This document shows positions 12,901 through 24,827 of a DNA stretch of 64,000 nucleotides, piece after piece; position 1 is the stretch's first letter, and each line of letters begins with the position of its first letter. The DNA comes from Pseudoscleropodium purum (Eukaryota; Streptophyta; Bryopsida; Hypnales; Brachytheciaceae), in the NCBI GenBank assembly GCA_963969395.1, contig OZ017798.1:15492173-15556172 (forward strand), given 5' to 3'. A model generated the notes under the pieces. That model was not told where the DNA came from and did not search any database. It saw only the letters and a program-made list of their open reading frames with translations. The position numbers and the translations under genes are program-made.

Positions 12901-15900
12901 ACAACGATACGTATTCCAACCGGACGGATACGGCGCCATCTTATTTCCAACGTGTGTCAAAATCCATGAACATGGTTAGTTCTTTTGTCCATCTTGTAAT
13001 GGGAAAGACTTGCTTGTGCCTCCCTAGTTTCAAGATGTTCTGATTGTTGCATGTCCTGGTTTCAACGAGTATTTTGGAGAAACAAATTCTTTAAACTCAC
13101 CTCTTTTCGTTAAATGGGAGCGTAAAATTTGAAAGCTGCTTATTATGCTGAAATTCTTTTCCATCATTTTCGCACAAAACTGAACATCAAAGATATTTGG
13201 AAAGGCATAGGATAGCTGTGTAGCTTTAGTTAGAAGTAGACTGTATTTTAACATTGAAGACTGTAATTAGAATGTGATTATTAGACAGTAAAAGGTGCAC
13301 ATGACTTTGTAGATTTTTTTGACAAATATTATGAATAATTAACAAACATTGTTTTGTATTTCAATGTGCTGAATTGCAGGCATCACAAGCCTTCTTGCGC
13401 TTCAAGCTGGGCGCAACAGCTGCACTGCCGCTTCTGTTTGTGAAGGAGATGCCGAAGCCAGAATCTAGACTGCGTCTTGATTTTGCATCGCTTCTTGGGC
13501 CTCTTTTCTACATGTGGGTCTTGGGCTTTCTGTTTGCTGTAAGAATCTGTACCCTTTTTCATCAACCAACCTTTTCAATCAACTTTTTTCTTTTTTAAAC
13601 ATGTCTTCCCTTTTATGATTCTGAAAACTTTATTCTCTAGCTTCAAGTAATCCTTGGTAGCCTGAATCTGTGAACAATGCTATGTTGCAGGTGGTGCTGA
13701 CTGCGATAGTGTACGAAAAGCAGTACCATCTCCGGATGATGATGAAAATGCACGGCCTCAGTGATAGTGCTTACTGGATGATCACCTACATTTATTATCT
13801 TGTGCTCTTTTGTGTTTACATGATCTGCTTCATCATATTCGGCTCCCTTGCTCGTAAGTCGTCCATTGTCCTCTTTGTTAAATAAAAAAGTTCTTGTAAT
13901 TAAAAGTTATCAACAGGCTCATCGTGGTTTACTTCAAATTCGACCCATGGATTCAGAATCTAATTTGAAATTGGTGGGTGGATTTCACAGGCCTCACTTT
14001 CTTCACGAAAAATGACTACAGCATTCAAGTTGTGTTCTACTTTCTGTACATCAACATGATTATTTCGCTAGGTTTTCTGTTATCGAATATCTTTCGAAAT
14101 GCTAGAACTGCTACAGGTTTCATTGCCAACCTTTTTCTTCTCTCTGCTCGGATTTGTCGAAAGGTTCTCAAATTTTATGGAACCGCTTTCATTGATGAAT
14201 TAGTTGTAAAAGTCACACGTTCTGTTTGGTTTCTAGAAACAGAAGCCTTATATCTTTTGGTTGGAATCTGTTTACGAATTTTTTATTACAAATTGTGAAG
14301 AAATTATTTTCCTGACTCTAGGTGTTGTTTGTCTGTATTCGGATGGCAGTGTTCGGGTACCTATACGTGTTTGGATCTGGTCTACTGGGTGGCTTCCTGT
14401 TCGAAAATTTTGTCGAGGACAAGAACACCAGCAGTAAGTAGACGGCTCTGGCGTTCTAGCTCCATTCAAATTTCATACTAATGTTGAGCTCACAAATAGT
14501 TTCATTTCCTCACCAAATTGTCCTTCTGACCTCAAGAATTTGAGTCGCTATTTCCTTAGTTGTTAACCAGTGGAATCAAGGAATGCTTTTCTTTTTCTTT
14601 TTCTTTTTTCGAAAACATTGAGAATTCACATTCAACGTGTTCTGTGTCTGGCAGGAAGCGTTGTCAGGGCATTGGAGATCATCCCTTTCTTCGCAACGTA
14701 TCGTGGCCTCTACGAGTTTGCAGCATATTCATTCAAGGCTGTTTACACGGTAACACTTCCACTGCTCTAGCCACTAACGCTTATTATAAAATCTTGTGAT
14801 GAACTAAATGCCATGTGAAATGTTGATTTTTGGATACTGTTGGCTACTCTTGATTTATGGGAAACAGGATTCAAAAATAGACCTCAGTTGGGTAATTAGT
14901 AGCCACTAACATTTATTAAAAAACTGCCATATATTGTGATGAACTAACTGTCATGTGAAAATGGTTGTGGTTTCAGGGCGAGAAGGGCATGAAGTGGAGC
15001 AATCTGAATGACAAGGAGAACGGGATGAAGGACGCGTTGATCATCTTGTTCATAGAGTGGATTGTGTTCCTGGTACTCACCATCTACTTGGACCAAGTGG
15101 TGTCCAACAATGGCATCCGAAAGCACCCTCTCTTCTTCTTGGGCTTCAAACGCAAAGGAGACACGCACACCACAGGAGCAGAGCCTGCTCTCACTACCAA
15201 CCGTTCTCGCAAATTCTCGGGGAGCAGGAGGTCTATGGCTCACATCAACGCTGAAGATCTGAAGGAGAAAGCCGACCGACCAGACGTCGCCAGAGAGGTC
15301 AGTCACTTCTTTCATTCTTTTTCTAACCCCTTTGTAATATATATTATATTACATAATGTAGGTGTGAAGATGTTGTTTTATGGAATTCGAATTGCATGCT
15401 TCTGGGTTACTGAAGAGGATTGAATTTTGCATTTTGAAAATGTGTCTTCGTTTTGTGGGAATTCTTCAGAGGGAAACTGTGGAGGAGCTGGCAGCTAATC
15501 CTAGCCTGGAGTACCCAATTGTGTGCGACGATTTGAAGAGGGTGTATCCTGCCAGGGATGGAAACCCTCCCAAGTACGCGGTCCGTGGATTCTCTCTAGC
15601 AGTGCCCAAAGGAGAATGCTTCGGCATTCTTGGTCCTAATGGTGCCGGGAAGACGAGCTCCATCAATATGGTGAGTAATCAATTACCTTGGCCTCCTTCG
15701 GTTGCTTTCATTTATAACAGATTTTAGATACTATTTTCGGAAACCCTTTTGTAATTTGCTTGAAGAGGCTTGGCTTAGGATTGATTGCTTGCTTGATTGC
15801 TTGATTGCAGATGATAGGGTTTTTGAAGCCAACTTCAGGCACTGCTTACATTCAAGGGATGAACATTCTCACAGAAATGGACAACATCTACTCCTGCATG

Positions 15901-17760
15901 GGTGTCTGTCCCCAGCATGAGTACGTTATTTTCCCTTCCTTTCTTTTCCCAAATTTTTTCTTTTATTCAGTCAAACAGTATTAGCACTACAAAGTTGGTT
16001 ACATTGTAAGGTCCAATTTGATTGATTATGTTGTGTTGATAAGATTTTTATCGTCAGAATTAATGCATGCAGTGGTCAACTATCGAATTGAATTGAGCAA
16101 AAGAAAGTCCCGAAATGTCCCACTCAAATGTGTTCCAGATAAAACATGAGATTTTAGGGATTAAGATTACATAGTAAGATGGAGGAGACAGTTCTCTCAT
16201 GTGTGGTGTTTTCTTTGCAGTTTACTGTGGGGACAACTGACCGGCCGGGAGCACCTCCTGTTTTATGGTCGCTTGAAGAACTTGAAAGGCCGAGCACTCA
16301 CTGATGTAAGTCAAGCCACATAGCTTAGGTTGTGGTGAATTTTTTCACTAGTTAATCCAATAATAAATATGATTTAAAGTTTGTGAATATGTTTTAAAGC
16401 TTGCTAAAATGGCTGGATTTTGCATTTTCTGGCACAGGCTGTGGAAAGCTCCCTGAGGAGTGTCAATCTTTGGGATAGTGGAGTAGCTGACAAGCAGTGC
16501 CGGAAGTACTCTGGTGGTATGAAGCGAAGGCTGAGCGTTGCTATCTCTCTCATTGGAAACCCTCAAGTAAGTCATCAACTGCCCTTTTAATGACAAGAAG
16601 ATCTCCATCAAACTAGCATTTTTTTGTCAACGAAAACTGCAAAGTTTTGCACAGTTGTACTAAAATTAACACCTGTCCTAGTTTTTAATAGAGAAAGAAA
16701 CTGCTTGTGCATCAAATTTCTGGCGACCAAAAAACATGTTGATGTAATTGAAATTGGCTTATGCACTTCGAGCAATGGTCAGAAATGCTTGCTTTGTGGA
16801 GGCCCAAGTTTGTGCTGACCCTCATGTTGTGAAATGTGCAGGTGGTGTACATGGACGAGCCCAGCACAGGCCTGGATCCAGCGTCTCGGTATAACCTCTG
16901 GAGCGTGGTGAAGCAATCCAAGCAGGACCGGGCCATCATTCTCACAAGTAGGCTATCTCCTCTATTTTGCATCGATAACCTTTTTCAGTAATTGCTATGT
17001 TGGGATTCTTATTGAATTCTTTGAGCCTGCACTAAACTATATGGCGATTGCAGCTCATTCCATGGAGGAGGCTGAAGCTTTGTGTGACCGTCTGGGGATT
17101 TTTGTGAACGGCGAGCTCCACTGCATCGGCAACGCCAAAGAGGTACTTTGCCTTATCTCACTTCATTAGTTAAACCATATGAAGCCCTTACCACCTTGAA
17201 GGCGCTTTTCGGTGAACAAATACTTCCAGTCACACGAAGTGGTTAACATGAGATCCCAAGCTCAATACATGGTGTTCATCACTGGGTGCACGAATTTATG
17301 GTATCCCGTGCAAATGTACCCTAAATGGAACAAACAATGCAGAGAAAAACAAGAAGAAATACGAATGAAGTGAACACCACCACCTATCATTGCTCTACTA
17401 CAGCAAGTGACCACCACACTAATTAGAAATGTTCCTAATGTGGCTTTTAATGTATGGCAGCTGACTGCAAGATACGGCGGCCTGTACGTGCTCACCATCA
17501 CCACACCCCAAGAGCAAGAGTTCGAAGCCATGGAGCTGGCCAAGTCCTTGACTCCCAATGCCAAGCGCATCTATGGCCTGTCCGGCACGCAGAAATTCGA
17601 GCTGCCCAAGTCGGAAGTGAGCGTGGCCTCAGTCTTCACGGCTGTGGAGCAAGCCAAGCAGCGTTTGCAAGTGAAGGCGTGGGGACTCTCCGACACGACG
17701 CTGGAAGATGTGTTCATCAAAGTGGCACGCAGCGTGGATGGGGGAGATAAGTTGCAATAA
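9933..17760 (+). CDS. half-size ABCA-type ABC transporter (19 coding exons)
   Basis: ABC transporter of subfamily A, plant half-size (ATH) type: one membrane domain followed by one ATPase domain. Relatives move lipids or fatty acids across ER and other membranes; the substrate here is unknown. Exons: 9933-10034, 10789-11164, 11798-11874, 12243-12396, 12552-12668, 12850-12974, 13380-13538, 13691-13853, 13991-14116, 14350-14433, 14655-14749, 14977-15297, 15470-15670, 15811-15920, 16221-16305, 16438-16566, 16842-16947, 17054-17142, 17461-17760. All introns are GT-AG and phases agree, giving 972 residues, normal for the family. Visible parts: N-terminal anchor (about 43-65), a Cys-rich lumenal loop (CGCECVPNP), a membrane cluster (about 352-560), Walker A GPNGAGKT (688-695), Q-loop Gln735, signature YSGGMKRR (from 789), Walker B VVYMDEPSTGLDP (from 809) and H-loop His845. 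The ATG at 9933 follows an in-frame TGA with no ATG between. The ATG at 10762 is intronic. Intact and probably functional. Confidence 0.93.
10186..10745 (+). repeat. diverged direct duplication in ABCA intron 1
   Basis: About 150 bp near 10186-10330 recurs near 10570-10735 in the same orientation. Shared wording includes TGAATCCCATC, TTGATAATCGCCAGTGATTT/CTGATAATCATCAGTGATTT, GAAGTGGTTGCTTCGAAT and a GGGCTTGAATT phrase. Both copies lie between exons 1 and 2, so this is a local segmental duplication within the intron. Confidence 0.75.
11308..11582. mobile_element. 275 bp foldback MITE in ABCA intron 2
   Basis: Long inverted arms start TTTTTGCAATTGATTT at the left and end AAATCAATTGCAAAAA at the right. 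Further inside they pair again (CAAGTTTCTAGATTGTTG with ACAACAATCTAGAAACTTG). At the core is a hairpin (about 11408-11454) with TATGGTGAATGGAGACTT opposed by AAGTCTCCATTCGCCATA. No coding content. It sits between exons 2 and 3 and is presumably spliced out. Confidence 0.75.
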
Positions 17761-19324
17761 AACAGACAGGATTTGTAATCAGGCATTGGGCGAATATGTT
17801 TTAATGGCTTTTGATAGCTATCAGAGCATGTCTATCTAGTCGGGAATTGTTAAGCTAGGAGTATCTAATTGTGACATTGACCTAATTATGACAGAATTTG
17901 ACAGCACCATATGACAGCACTTTCACTATGAAAATGAGGAACTTTTTGGTGATTCTAAATCCTAAAGCTAGTCCTTTGACTTATCGCAAGTAGGTCAAAG
18001 AATGTGTAAGTTTAGTTACCTTAGGCATTCGTAGCTTCTACTCTTCTTTGCAGTTGTTGGTGTTGGGATTTATCATTTTATCCATTTCTATCATTCTAAA
18101 GACTGGGCTTGAAAGTAACCCTGTTGTGTATAATCAGTTGTGCAATATGATTCTGTAACCAAGTTGGGAACTCATTCGCTAAGTTCTTCGTTATTTTGAG
18201 GTATTTTCAATGTTATAACGTTTTTTTTCCATTTTGGTGGATCTTGTCGCATTTTGGAGACGATTCCGAATTTTCTTATGCCCTAAAATATGTAATGACT
18301 TGATTTTGTATGTAGAACAATAAGTTATCTAAAGTTTGAGGTTAGAGAATCCTTGAATTCCTGATCATGAGCCTACTCGACCATTGAACCATGAGTGTTG
18401 AGCGTCCCCCGGAAGCATGTGATAGAACATTGAAACATCTCATTTCTTACAAGTCACACGTTTGGATTTTAATTGGGTACCTGTTCTGTCCATGCAGCAG
18501 GGACTGCAAGCAAATGTTCTGTCCTTTTTCACCCTCTTTAACTGAATTCTGATGCTGTGTTTTACCCATGTTTTAACTAAAAGCATTTTTCAGAAATAAA
18601 ACTACGTACTCCTTATACTTCAGACTTCGAAACTATGGTTCACGGTCCTCATAGTTTCTTTGCGAGAGTTTTCCAAGACTTAGAAGACTTATATAATGTT
18701 TAAAAACTAACTGTCAAGAGGAGAGAAATGACAGTGTTCAGAGAAGAGAAGTAATCAAAACCTGAAAGGTTGGAAACAAGTCCCTCCCCCCGTCCGGTAA
18801 CTGGGATGGTGGCCTTGTATTTTATTCTTGACTTGGAATGAAAAACTCGTTCTTTGTGTGCCCCGCTTTCAAAAATTTTTTTTTTGAAAGAAGGTCGATC
18901 TGGACCTTCTTGTGGCGACTCATCTTCAAGATACACTACATACGAAAAAAACTGTGAACACAAAATGATGTGTCGCTGTTGCCCCCGGTAATGGCCTAAA
19001 CTCTGACCAGACTGTAAGTGTAGCCAAGCTACTCTACCCCTCTTCATTCCACTCATGGATTACAGGAGGTTCTCAATGTTCAAATGAAGGCCTAGAAACA
19101 CCAGTAGTGTGAATTAGACAAAACTAATTAAGCTGCCTGAGCATTTTAGCCTCAATGACTAGATTTGAACTACTAGCTGCCTGTGTCCAATGTGATACAA
19201 TTATGAGCTTCCAGGGAATAATTTTCCACTGAGACTTTTCTCTGCTACATCTACATACGTACGTGTAAAGAAGGCCTGTTTTCATTTTCAGGCCTCCGGT
19301 TCAGTATTGATTTGATATGCAAAA
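17761..19324. other. tail-to-tail intergenic spacer
   Basis: This spacer separates the stop of the + strand ABCA gene from the stop of the - strand J-domain gene, so it carries both 3' UTRs and terminators. AATAAA overlaps the ABCA stop codon but is too close to be a normal poly(A) signal. The minus-strand open frame at 18700-19056 has no recognised content and includes a homopolymer stretch, so I do not call it a gene. Confidence 0.6.
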
Positions 19325-21368
19325 TCACCGGTCTAGACGACTGCTGATTCCCAAGCCATTGCAGGTCAATATCAAGCTCTTAAATCGCTTCAGGTAATCC
19401 TGCAAGCACCAGAGAACTAAATTGAAGATTCAATGCGTTTGGAGATACCAATTCCTATGCTTCAGATTTAGGCGAACAACTGAAGAAGAGCCTAACAGTA
19501 AGCTCTAGGTTTGAAAACCTAACTACCCCCAAAAAGTGTCAAAGGAAACATGGTAAAGGAAAAAAACAAAAAAACTGGGAGCAACGTCGTTTCTCACAGT
19601 GTAATTGTAGTCCTGAAGGCCGTAGTTTCCTTGCATATCATACTCATGTCGCATAAATGGGTCACTCAAGACTATCCTCGACAAAAAAAACAAAAACACG
19701 AGCATGTTGTTAACGGACTCCAAAAGCAGCTAGTCTTTCTGACAACATCCTTAAAAAATCACGATCCTCAAAAGCAGTCGAGAATCCAATGGTAGCACCA
19801 CACCTAAAACAGACAGCTTAAATCAACAAATCACCCTTGGTGTGTAGCTCGATAAAACAATAAGAAAAAATAACTACTGGGCATCTATTTTACAAAGATT
19901 TAAACTTAAGACCCGAAATTCCACTTCGCGTCAGATAAGTGCTGCAATTTTCCGGCCTGCCAGAATACAGAGTCCAAAAGAGCTAACCTCGATATGCTTC
20001 ATTGATCTTCTGGAACTCGAGAGTAGCCGCAGTTGCACCATTGTGCTTATCGGGGTGCCATTTCTGCAGGCGAACAGGAGATGCGATGAACACTAGGTGT
20101 ATGTCCCGCACCACGTCATAACCAATCAAGAAGGGGGCGCTCAATATAAACTTTCATTAAAAAGAAACAGGGTTCTGCATCATTGCATTAGAAGGAAAGA
20201 AAAAAGGGAGAAAAAGCAATAAAGAAGCATTCATACATCCAGTTAATGATGGGTTGAAATGGCAAGAGGGGAAGAATATGTACTCCCTAAATATGACATA
20301 CAAAGCTTCCTATACAAATGGAGGATGTATTAACGTTCAAGCACCAACCAGAGCGAGGCGTAAATAGCTCGTACGTATAGAGTCATCCGTTGCATCATAA
20401 TCAACGCCAAGCACTTTGTAATGATCCTGAAACAAACACAGACTCAGCATGAATACGATCGTATGTCAAAATGACAAAATGATGGAGAAAAAAAGAGAGA
20501 GATCTGGATCAGCCACTGAGATCCTCAACGGCTGATCAGACCAGGTGCGCCACCTTCTAATAAGGAAATGCATCCAAATAGGCAATTGAGCAATAGACTA
20601 TTATTATACATTTTAGGCAAGAATCTGTAGGGATCACAATTAGGTGTGGTTGCCTTAATCTCTAAAACAAATGCACAGCTGCATTAACCTTTAAGCTCAC
20701 CTAGCTAAAACCTAAGAAAGAAAAACAAAAAGTTCTGTGGTCACCATATGTCAGTCAGAACATGTAACCTTGCAAATCATGATTCTTAGAATTTGAAAAC
20801 TGACAGGAGAGATTGAACCTACAGGGAGAGTACAAGTTGGATCTCTACTCAAGTACGTCTAGGCTGTACAGTTGATCATCAGCTGTCCAAGCTAGTAACT
20901 GAAAATCAGAATGTCAACAAAAACTAAGCGTAGAGGAGACTGTTATGTACAGAAGTGTCAACTTTGGGAGCCTGCTGTCTACTTGGCAGCACTTGTGTGC
21001 CACATGGACATCGCATGTAATCTTCACAATTACTGCAGGACTTAAGAAATGACTCTATGATAGTCCGCATTACTAAGCGAATTGCCGTACTATCAAACAG
21101 AATGCAGAATTAGCGCACTCTTCACCCTTTGCAACTATTTGATACTCATATAGTCATATCAACTGTGCTCACCACACTAACTTTCGTTTAACTGTAGGCA
21201 CAAAGAGCACTAGAAGAGAACATGGATGATATCAAAAGAAAATAGGAACGCCTATGGATGCCTGCCTTTGTGGTACTCCATCAAATTTGCATTACCACCT
21301 CAAAGAGCCAAATAAGCAGATCCAGACACAATTCTCACCTGGTCCAGCCGAGTGTTTGGGCTCTGCAT
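19325..21368 (-). CDS. small J-domain (DnaJ-like) co-chaperone, five coding exons
   Basis: A 110-residue protein almost entirely made of a J domain, which would stimulate the ATPase of an Hsp70. Coding exons, in order on the minus strand: 21339-21368, 20349-20426, 19988-20063, 19598-19671, 19325-19399. All introns are GT-AG and phases agree. Helix I/II reads [13 protein letters not shown]; the HPD motif that contacts Hsp70 is intact in KWHPDKHNG (residues 37-45) and is created at the exon 2/3 junction; helix III/IV reads [14 protein letters not shown]. After the J domain comes a short tail [17 protein letters not shown], a feature I associate with a small plant family of single-J-domain proteins of unassigned client. 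There is no Gly/Phe region, zinc finger or signal peptide, so it is a type III/C J-protein, probably cytosolic or nuclear. The start is set by an in-frame TAA 12 bases upstream. Intact. Confidence 0.9.
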
Positions 21369-21377
21369 CCTGTCCTC

Positions 21378-21401
21378 TTACACCAAACCCACAGAAGCCA
21401 T
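21378..21401 (-). promoter_or_regulatory. seven-codon uORF before the J-domain gene
   Basis: In the leader, ATG GCT TCT GTG GGT TTG GTG TAA ends nine bases before the main ATG and is in the same frame. An additional upstream ATG in another frame overlaps it. If the mature leader includes this stretch, as expected since it lies in the first coding exon, the uORF could lower or condition translation. Function is inferred only from position. Confidence 0.5.
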
Positions 21402-22450
21402 CCCAAATCCTCCACATCTAAAAGAACCCACCAACCCTATTTGCTACCTGCACCATCCAACTCCCCATCGCCACTTCGTCACCGTCCTAAAACACAAAAA
21501 TCTCTGCAATTCTCCAATCAATTCTCCTCCAATTGACTTCACAATCACCGTTCTATCGCTTGCAATTGCTATCACTTCACGCAGTCAAATAATCAACAAT
21601 TCCCCTTATCAGTCCTACCACGACTGCCACTCAATCTAGTTCCATCACCACACGCCACAAATACACGATTTCGTCACTAGGGTTCCAAGCACCTCAATCT
21701 TCAAGAAACAGATCCAATTCTCCCAAATCCAACTCAATTCCACACACTGAATTGCGGTAGAAGGTAAAAGCCCGCGCACCTCCATCTCCATCGCTGCGCA
21801 ATTGATACCAAATCCACGACGAATTCGCCCGCATCACGCATTCATTAGGGCACCCACCAATGAAATAAGGCAGAGATGGAATTTCCGGATCACGTGAAGG
21901 AAAAGAAACGACAAATGAATATAAGGAAAGTCTGTGGATTCAACAAATAGGAGTTCGAAATTGAAGCTGTTATGTCCAACCAAATGAGTTTCCGAGGAGG
22001 CGGCACATCAGCATTACGTAAGCGAGCAGTGAAGAGATTCAATTCGCAGCTGAATCTGCACGTGAAACAAGGGGTTGGTAAATCAGTAAAAGGGGTGGAT
22101 GTGGATATTCTTCTGCTTCTGTGGGGACGGAGATTCAATTGGGGAAAACCTGTGGACGCTCTTCCTTTTAACTGAGTGCGGCGACTTTCTCGATTCTAAG
22201 GCGACGTAATCACAGTTCGCACTGTCTGTTTTCTCTGATCTTTTCACTGTGTAGTTTGTACCTGACGCTTCCGACAGGGAAGGCTCCATCCATCTTTCTG
22301 CTGGAAACGTTCCCACGTTCCCGGATAGCAGTGTTCGCATGTTCTCTCACACGTCGTGGACGCCGGATTCGACACATGGGTTCTGAGCTGTAGAGCTCTT
22401 GATTGAACAGTACGAGAGGCTCTTTACCTGTAGCACTGGCTTGCTTTTCA
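21402..22450 (-). promoter_or_regulatory. leader and promoter zone of J-domain gene
   Basis: On the minus strand this holds the likely 5' UTR, including an AACCCTAG phrase near 21680 often seen in plant leaders, then the promoter. A G-box core CACGTG lies at 21891-21896. Open frames occur on both strands at 21890-22340, including a + strand frame at 21972-22175 with a possible GT donor at its 16th codon. None is recognised. A divergent transcript starting here is possible but not supported further, because repeats resume by about 22500. The exact transcription start is unknown. Confidence 0.4.
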
Positions 22451-22499
22451 AGTACGGTGAAGTCCTATCCTCATTTAAGGAAGGGTTTTACTTCAGTTT

Positions 22500-23825
22500 T
22501 AGGGTACGATAGTGCAAAGTTGTTCATGGAAAACTGGGAGTTATAAAGATCTTTCAACTCTTGAAGGACAATGAGGCTGTAAAGTAGTCGATGGATGACT
22601 TCGTTGTTCATTGTACAAACAAAGAATGCACCTATTGGTTCAATAATAGGAGCAATTTTGATGACTACTTAGGTCATCAAGGGCAGCATTCTTTCGAAGT
22701 TAATTTTAAAATGAAATATGAAAATCATGGATGAGAACATGTTTATTCCTCCAAATGTGCATAATTTCCACCAAATGAAATTATCTTCTTCGAAGGTTTT
22801 GTAGCAATCTAGCAATTTCATCCATTGCAAAAAGGGGAATAGAAGGAAAACATAATTTATTCTACAATTAAGCCTAATTTTGGTATGTTTCATCCTAATG
22901 TAATCAAAATTGTACTTAATTTGACATATGAAGAGACTTGGTGTGGAGTGCAATTTAAAAAGCCATTTAGAATTTGTTTGCAAATGACAATTTTACAATT
23001 TTAAATAAATAGAGGCATGAGGTTTATAAAAATGTGAAAGGAATTCACTCATTTTCTACAATATTAAAGGACATTTTCATATTATCATTGCAATGTCTTA
23101 GAAAATCAATAAAGATACACAGGGCTTTTATTTTTGGCAAAATTTCGTTACACTTCTCTAGCTTCATTCCTCCAAAAATTGACCCTTAGAGTGAAGACAA
23201 TAGGGGAGACATTAGTTCAAAAAAAAGCCTTGAAGACATATGAATATTTTAAAGGATGAGAATAGTCATCCCCTGTGGTTATTACTACTTAGTATACTAG
23301 TAGAGAATATCTTATATTCTCAATTAATTTTGTTTACATACTTGTTGGTTTCAAGTTTCAACGCAATTTTTTAATTCAATGCAATTTGTGTAATTATTTT
23401 TATTTTTAATACAAATTCAATTCAAAAATATTTTAAAATATAGACTTATGGTTTTATTTTCCTACATTATACAATGAAAAATTGTATATATCTAAGTTGA
23501 CTATATATAATATATCCTAAAAAAATTGATTATAATATATAAAATATCCTCTAATTTTCCATTTTTAGAAAAAATGGAATTGTGAATCTTACATGTCTAA
23601 ATATATTTAATGACCAAAAGAAAATTTTCATTTTTGCATTTTGAGCAAAGACCAATAATCAATCTAAAAACATCTTTGAAGGAATAAATCTCCTTTTTCA
23701 CAATAGATGAAGTTAGTAAGTTATTTCAAACTCTTGGGATGCTATCTCTCTTTGAAGATGAGTATATAAACTTTGGATGAACAACTGAGTTTTTGTCTAT
23801 ATTTTTTATATTTCATCCATTTTTA
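22500..23825. other. gene-free repeat-derived stretch
   Basis: No gene recognised. 22585-22685 matches 6500-6620 (a GGATGACTT-GTGCA/TTCA phrase, CAAAGAATGCACC/CAAAGTATGCATC, then TTTTGATGA), so another dispersed repeat is present. The rest is AT-rich with short open frames only. Confidence 0.55.
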
Positions 23826-24827
23826 ACCCCTAAAGGTTTTTGACTATGTTTTCACCAAAAACGCTCTAAAACTGCCATTTTTAGTGGCATTAGTGCAAAT
23901 ACCAAATTTTTGAAAAAAAACATTTTTGGATACAAGTAACCATAGGATCTTGTAGTAAAATATTTTGAGAAGATGTAAAAATTTCAGAAATTTTCACCAT
24001 GTCGATTGCAAGATATTAGCGTTTGAATTCACAAATATCTTTTTTTTTCCCTGCAAAAATCCGGGCAGCTGCACTTCACAAGGTCACATGTACATGAAAA
24101 AATGTCCAAAATGTTTGTTACTCTTTAGATTCAATCTTCAAAGCAAGTTGGCTACATGCTTGAAATTTTTTAGATCATTTGGAAATGTACAACATATAGG
24201 AAAAAAATAGTAAGTAGAATGAAGTAGAGAATGATTCAAAATACTAAGTTGTTAATAATTTCTTTATAGAATTGAAAAATGTCAATTCCAATGTTTGCAA
24301 TGTTGTAATAAACAATGAAAACAAAAAAACAAAAAACAAAAAACAAAAAACAAAAAACAAAAAACAAAAATATATATATATATATATATATTTCAAAAAT
24401 ATTTAAAATTGAGTAAAATAAAGGGCTTCAAAGTTTATTTCAAAATAGAGATTCCCTAACTATCCACAAACTACCTTAAACTAAAACTACTCATAACTTT
24501 TGATTCATCCATCCAAATGGAATGATTTAAAGCTTTCCATGTAGATATGAATCTACAAAATTAGTTTCAAATTTTAATTCTTGAAAAAAATGATTTTTGA
24601 AGAATATTTTTGTTGCCCAGACTCCCAGCCAAACGCTAAAAATTACATTTCATACAATAACTTTTTAGCCATGTAGTCAAAAGTTATAAAAATTGTTGGG
24701 CCTTAAAGCTATTCCTCGGGAAAATTTTGCATCAAAATTTCAAAGAAAAATAAATAAAAACTCCATCCATAGTGACCTGCCCCAAATCGTTATGTTGCCA
24801 AAAAACGAGGTTCAGGACTTTAGGGGT
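23826..24827 (+). mobile_element. TIR element of the 926 bp family, copy 2
   Basis: It starts ACCCCTAAAG and ends CTTTAGGGGT, like the copy at 2907, with matching internal order (a TTTTGACTATGTTTTCACC start, a GGATCTTGTAGT phrase, an ATGTTGCCAAAAAA phrase near the right end). The extra length is partly an internal microsatellite at 24320-24391. No target-site duplication is visible. The short open frames inside are not gene-like. Confidence 0.65.
24320..24391. repeat. (CAAAAAA)n then (AT)n microsatellite
   Basis: Seven-base units of C followed by six A run into about eleven AT dinucleotides. It lies inside the TIR element copy and is absent from the copy at 2907, so it expanded after insertion. 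Confidence 0.9.

Noticed and set aside
19523..19723. 66-codon minus-strand frame ending [16 protein letters not shown] as the C-terminus of the J-protein
   Set aside because: A GT donor after NYT (19597) and the downstream exon [17 protein letters not shown] give the family-like ending; the Phe-rich tail is read-through into intron.
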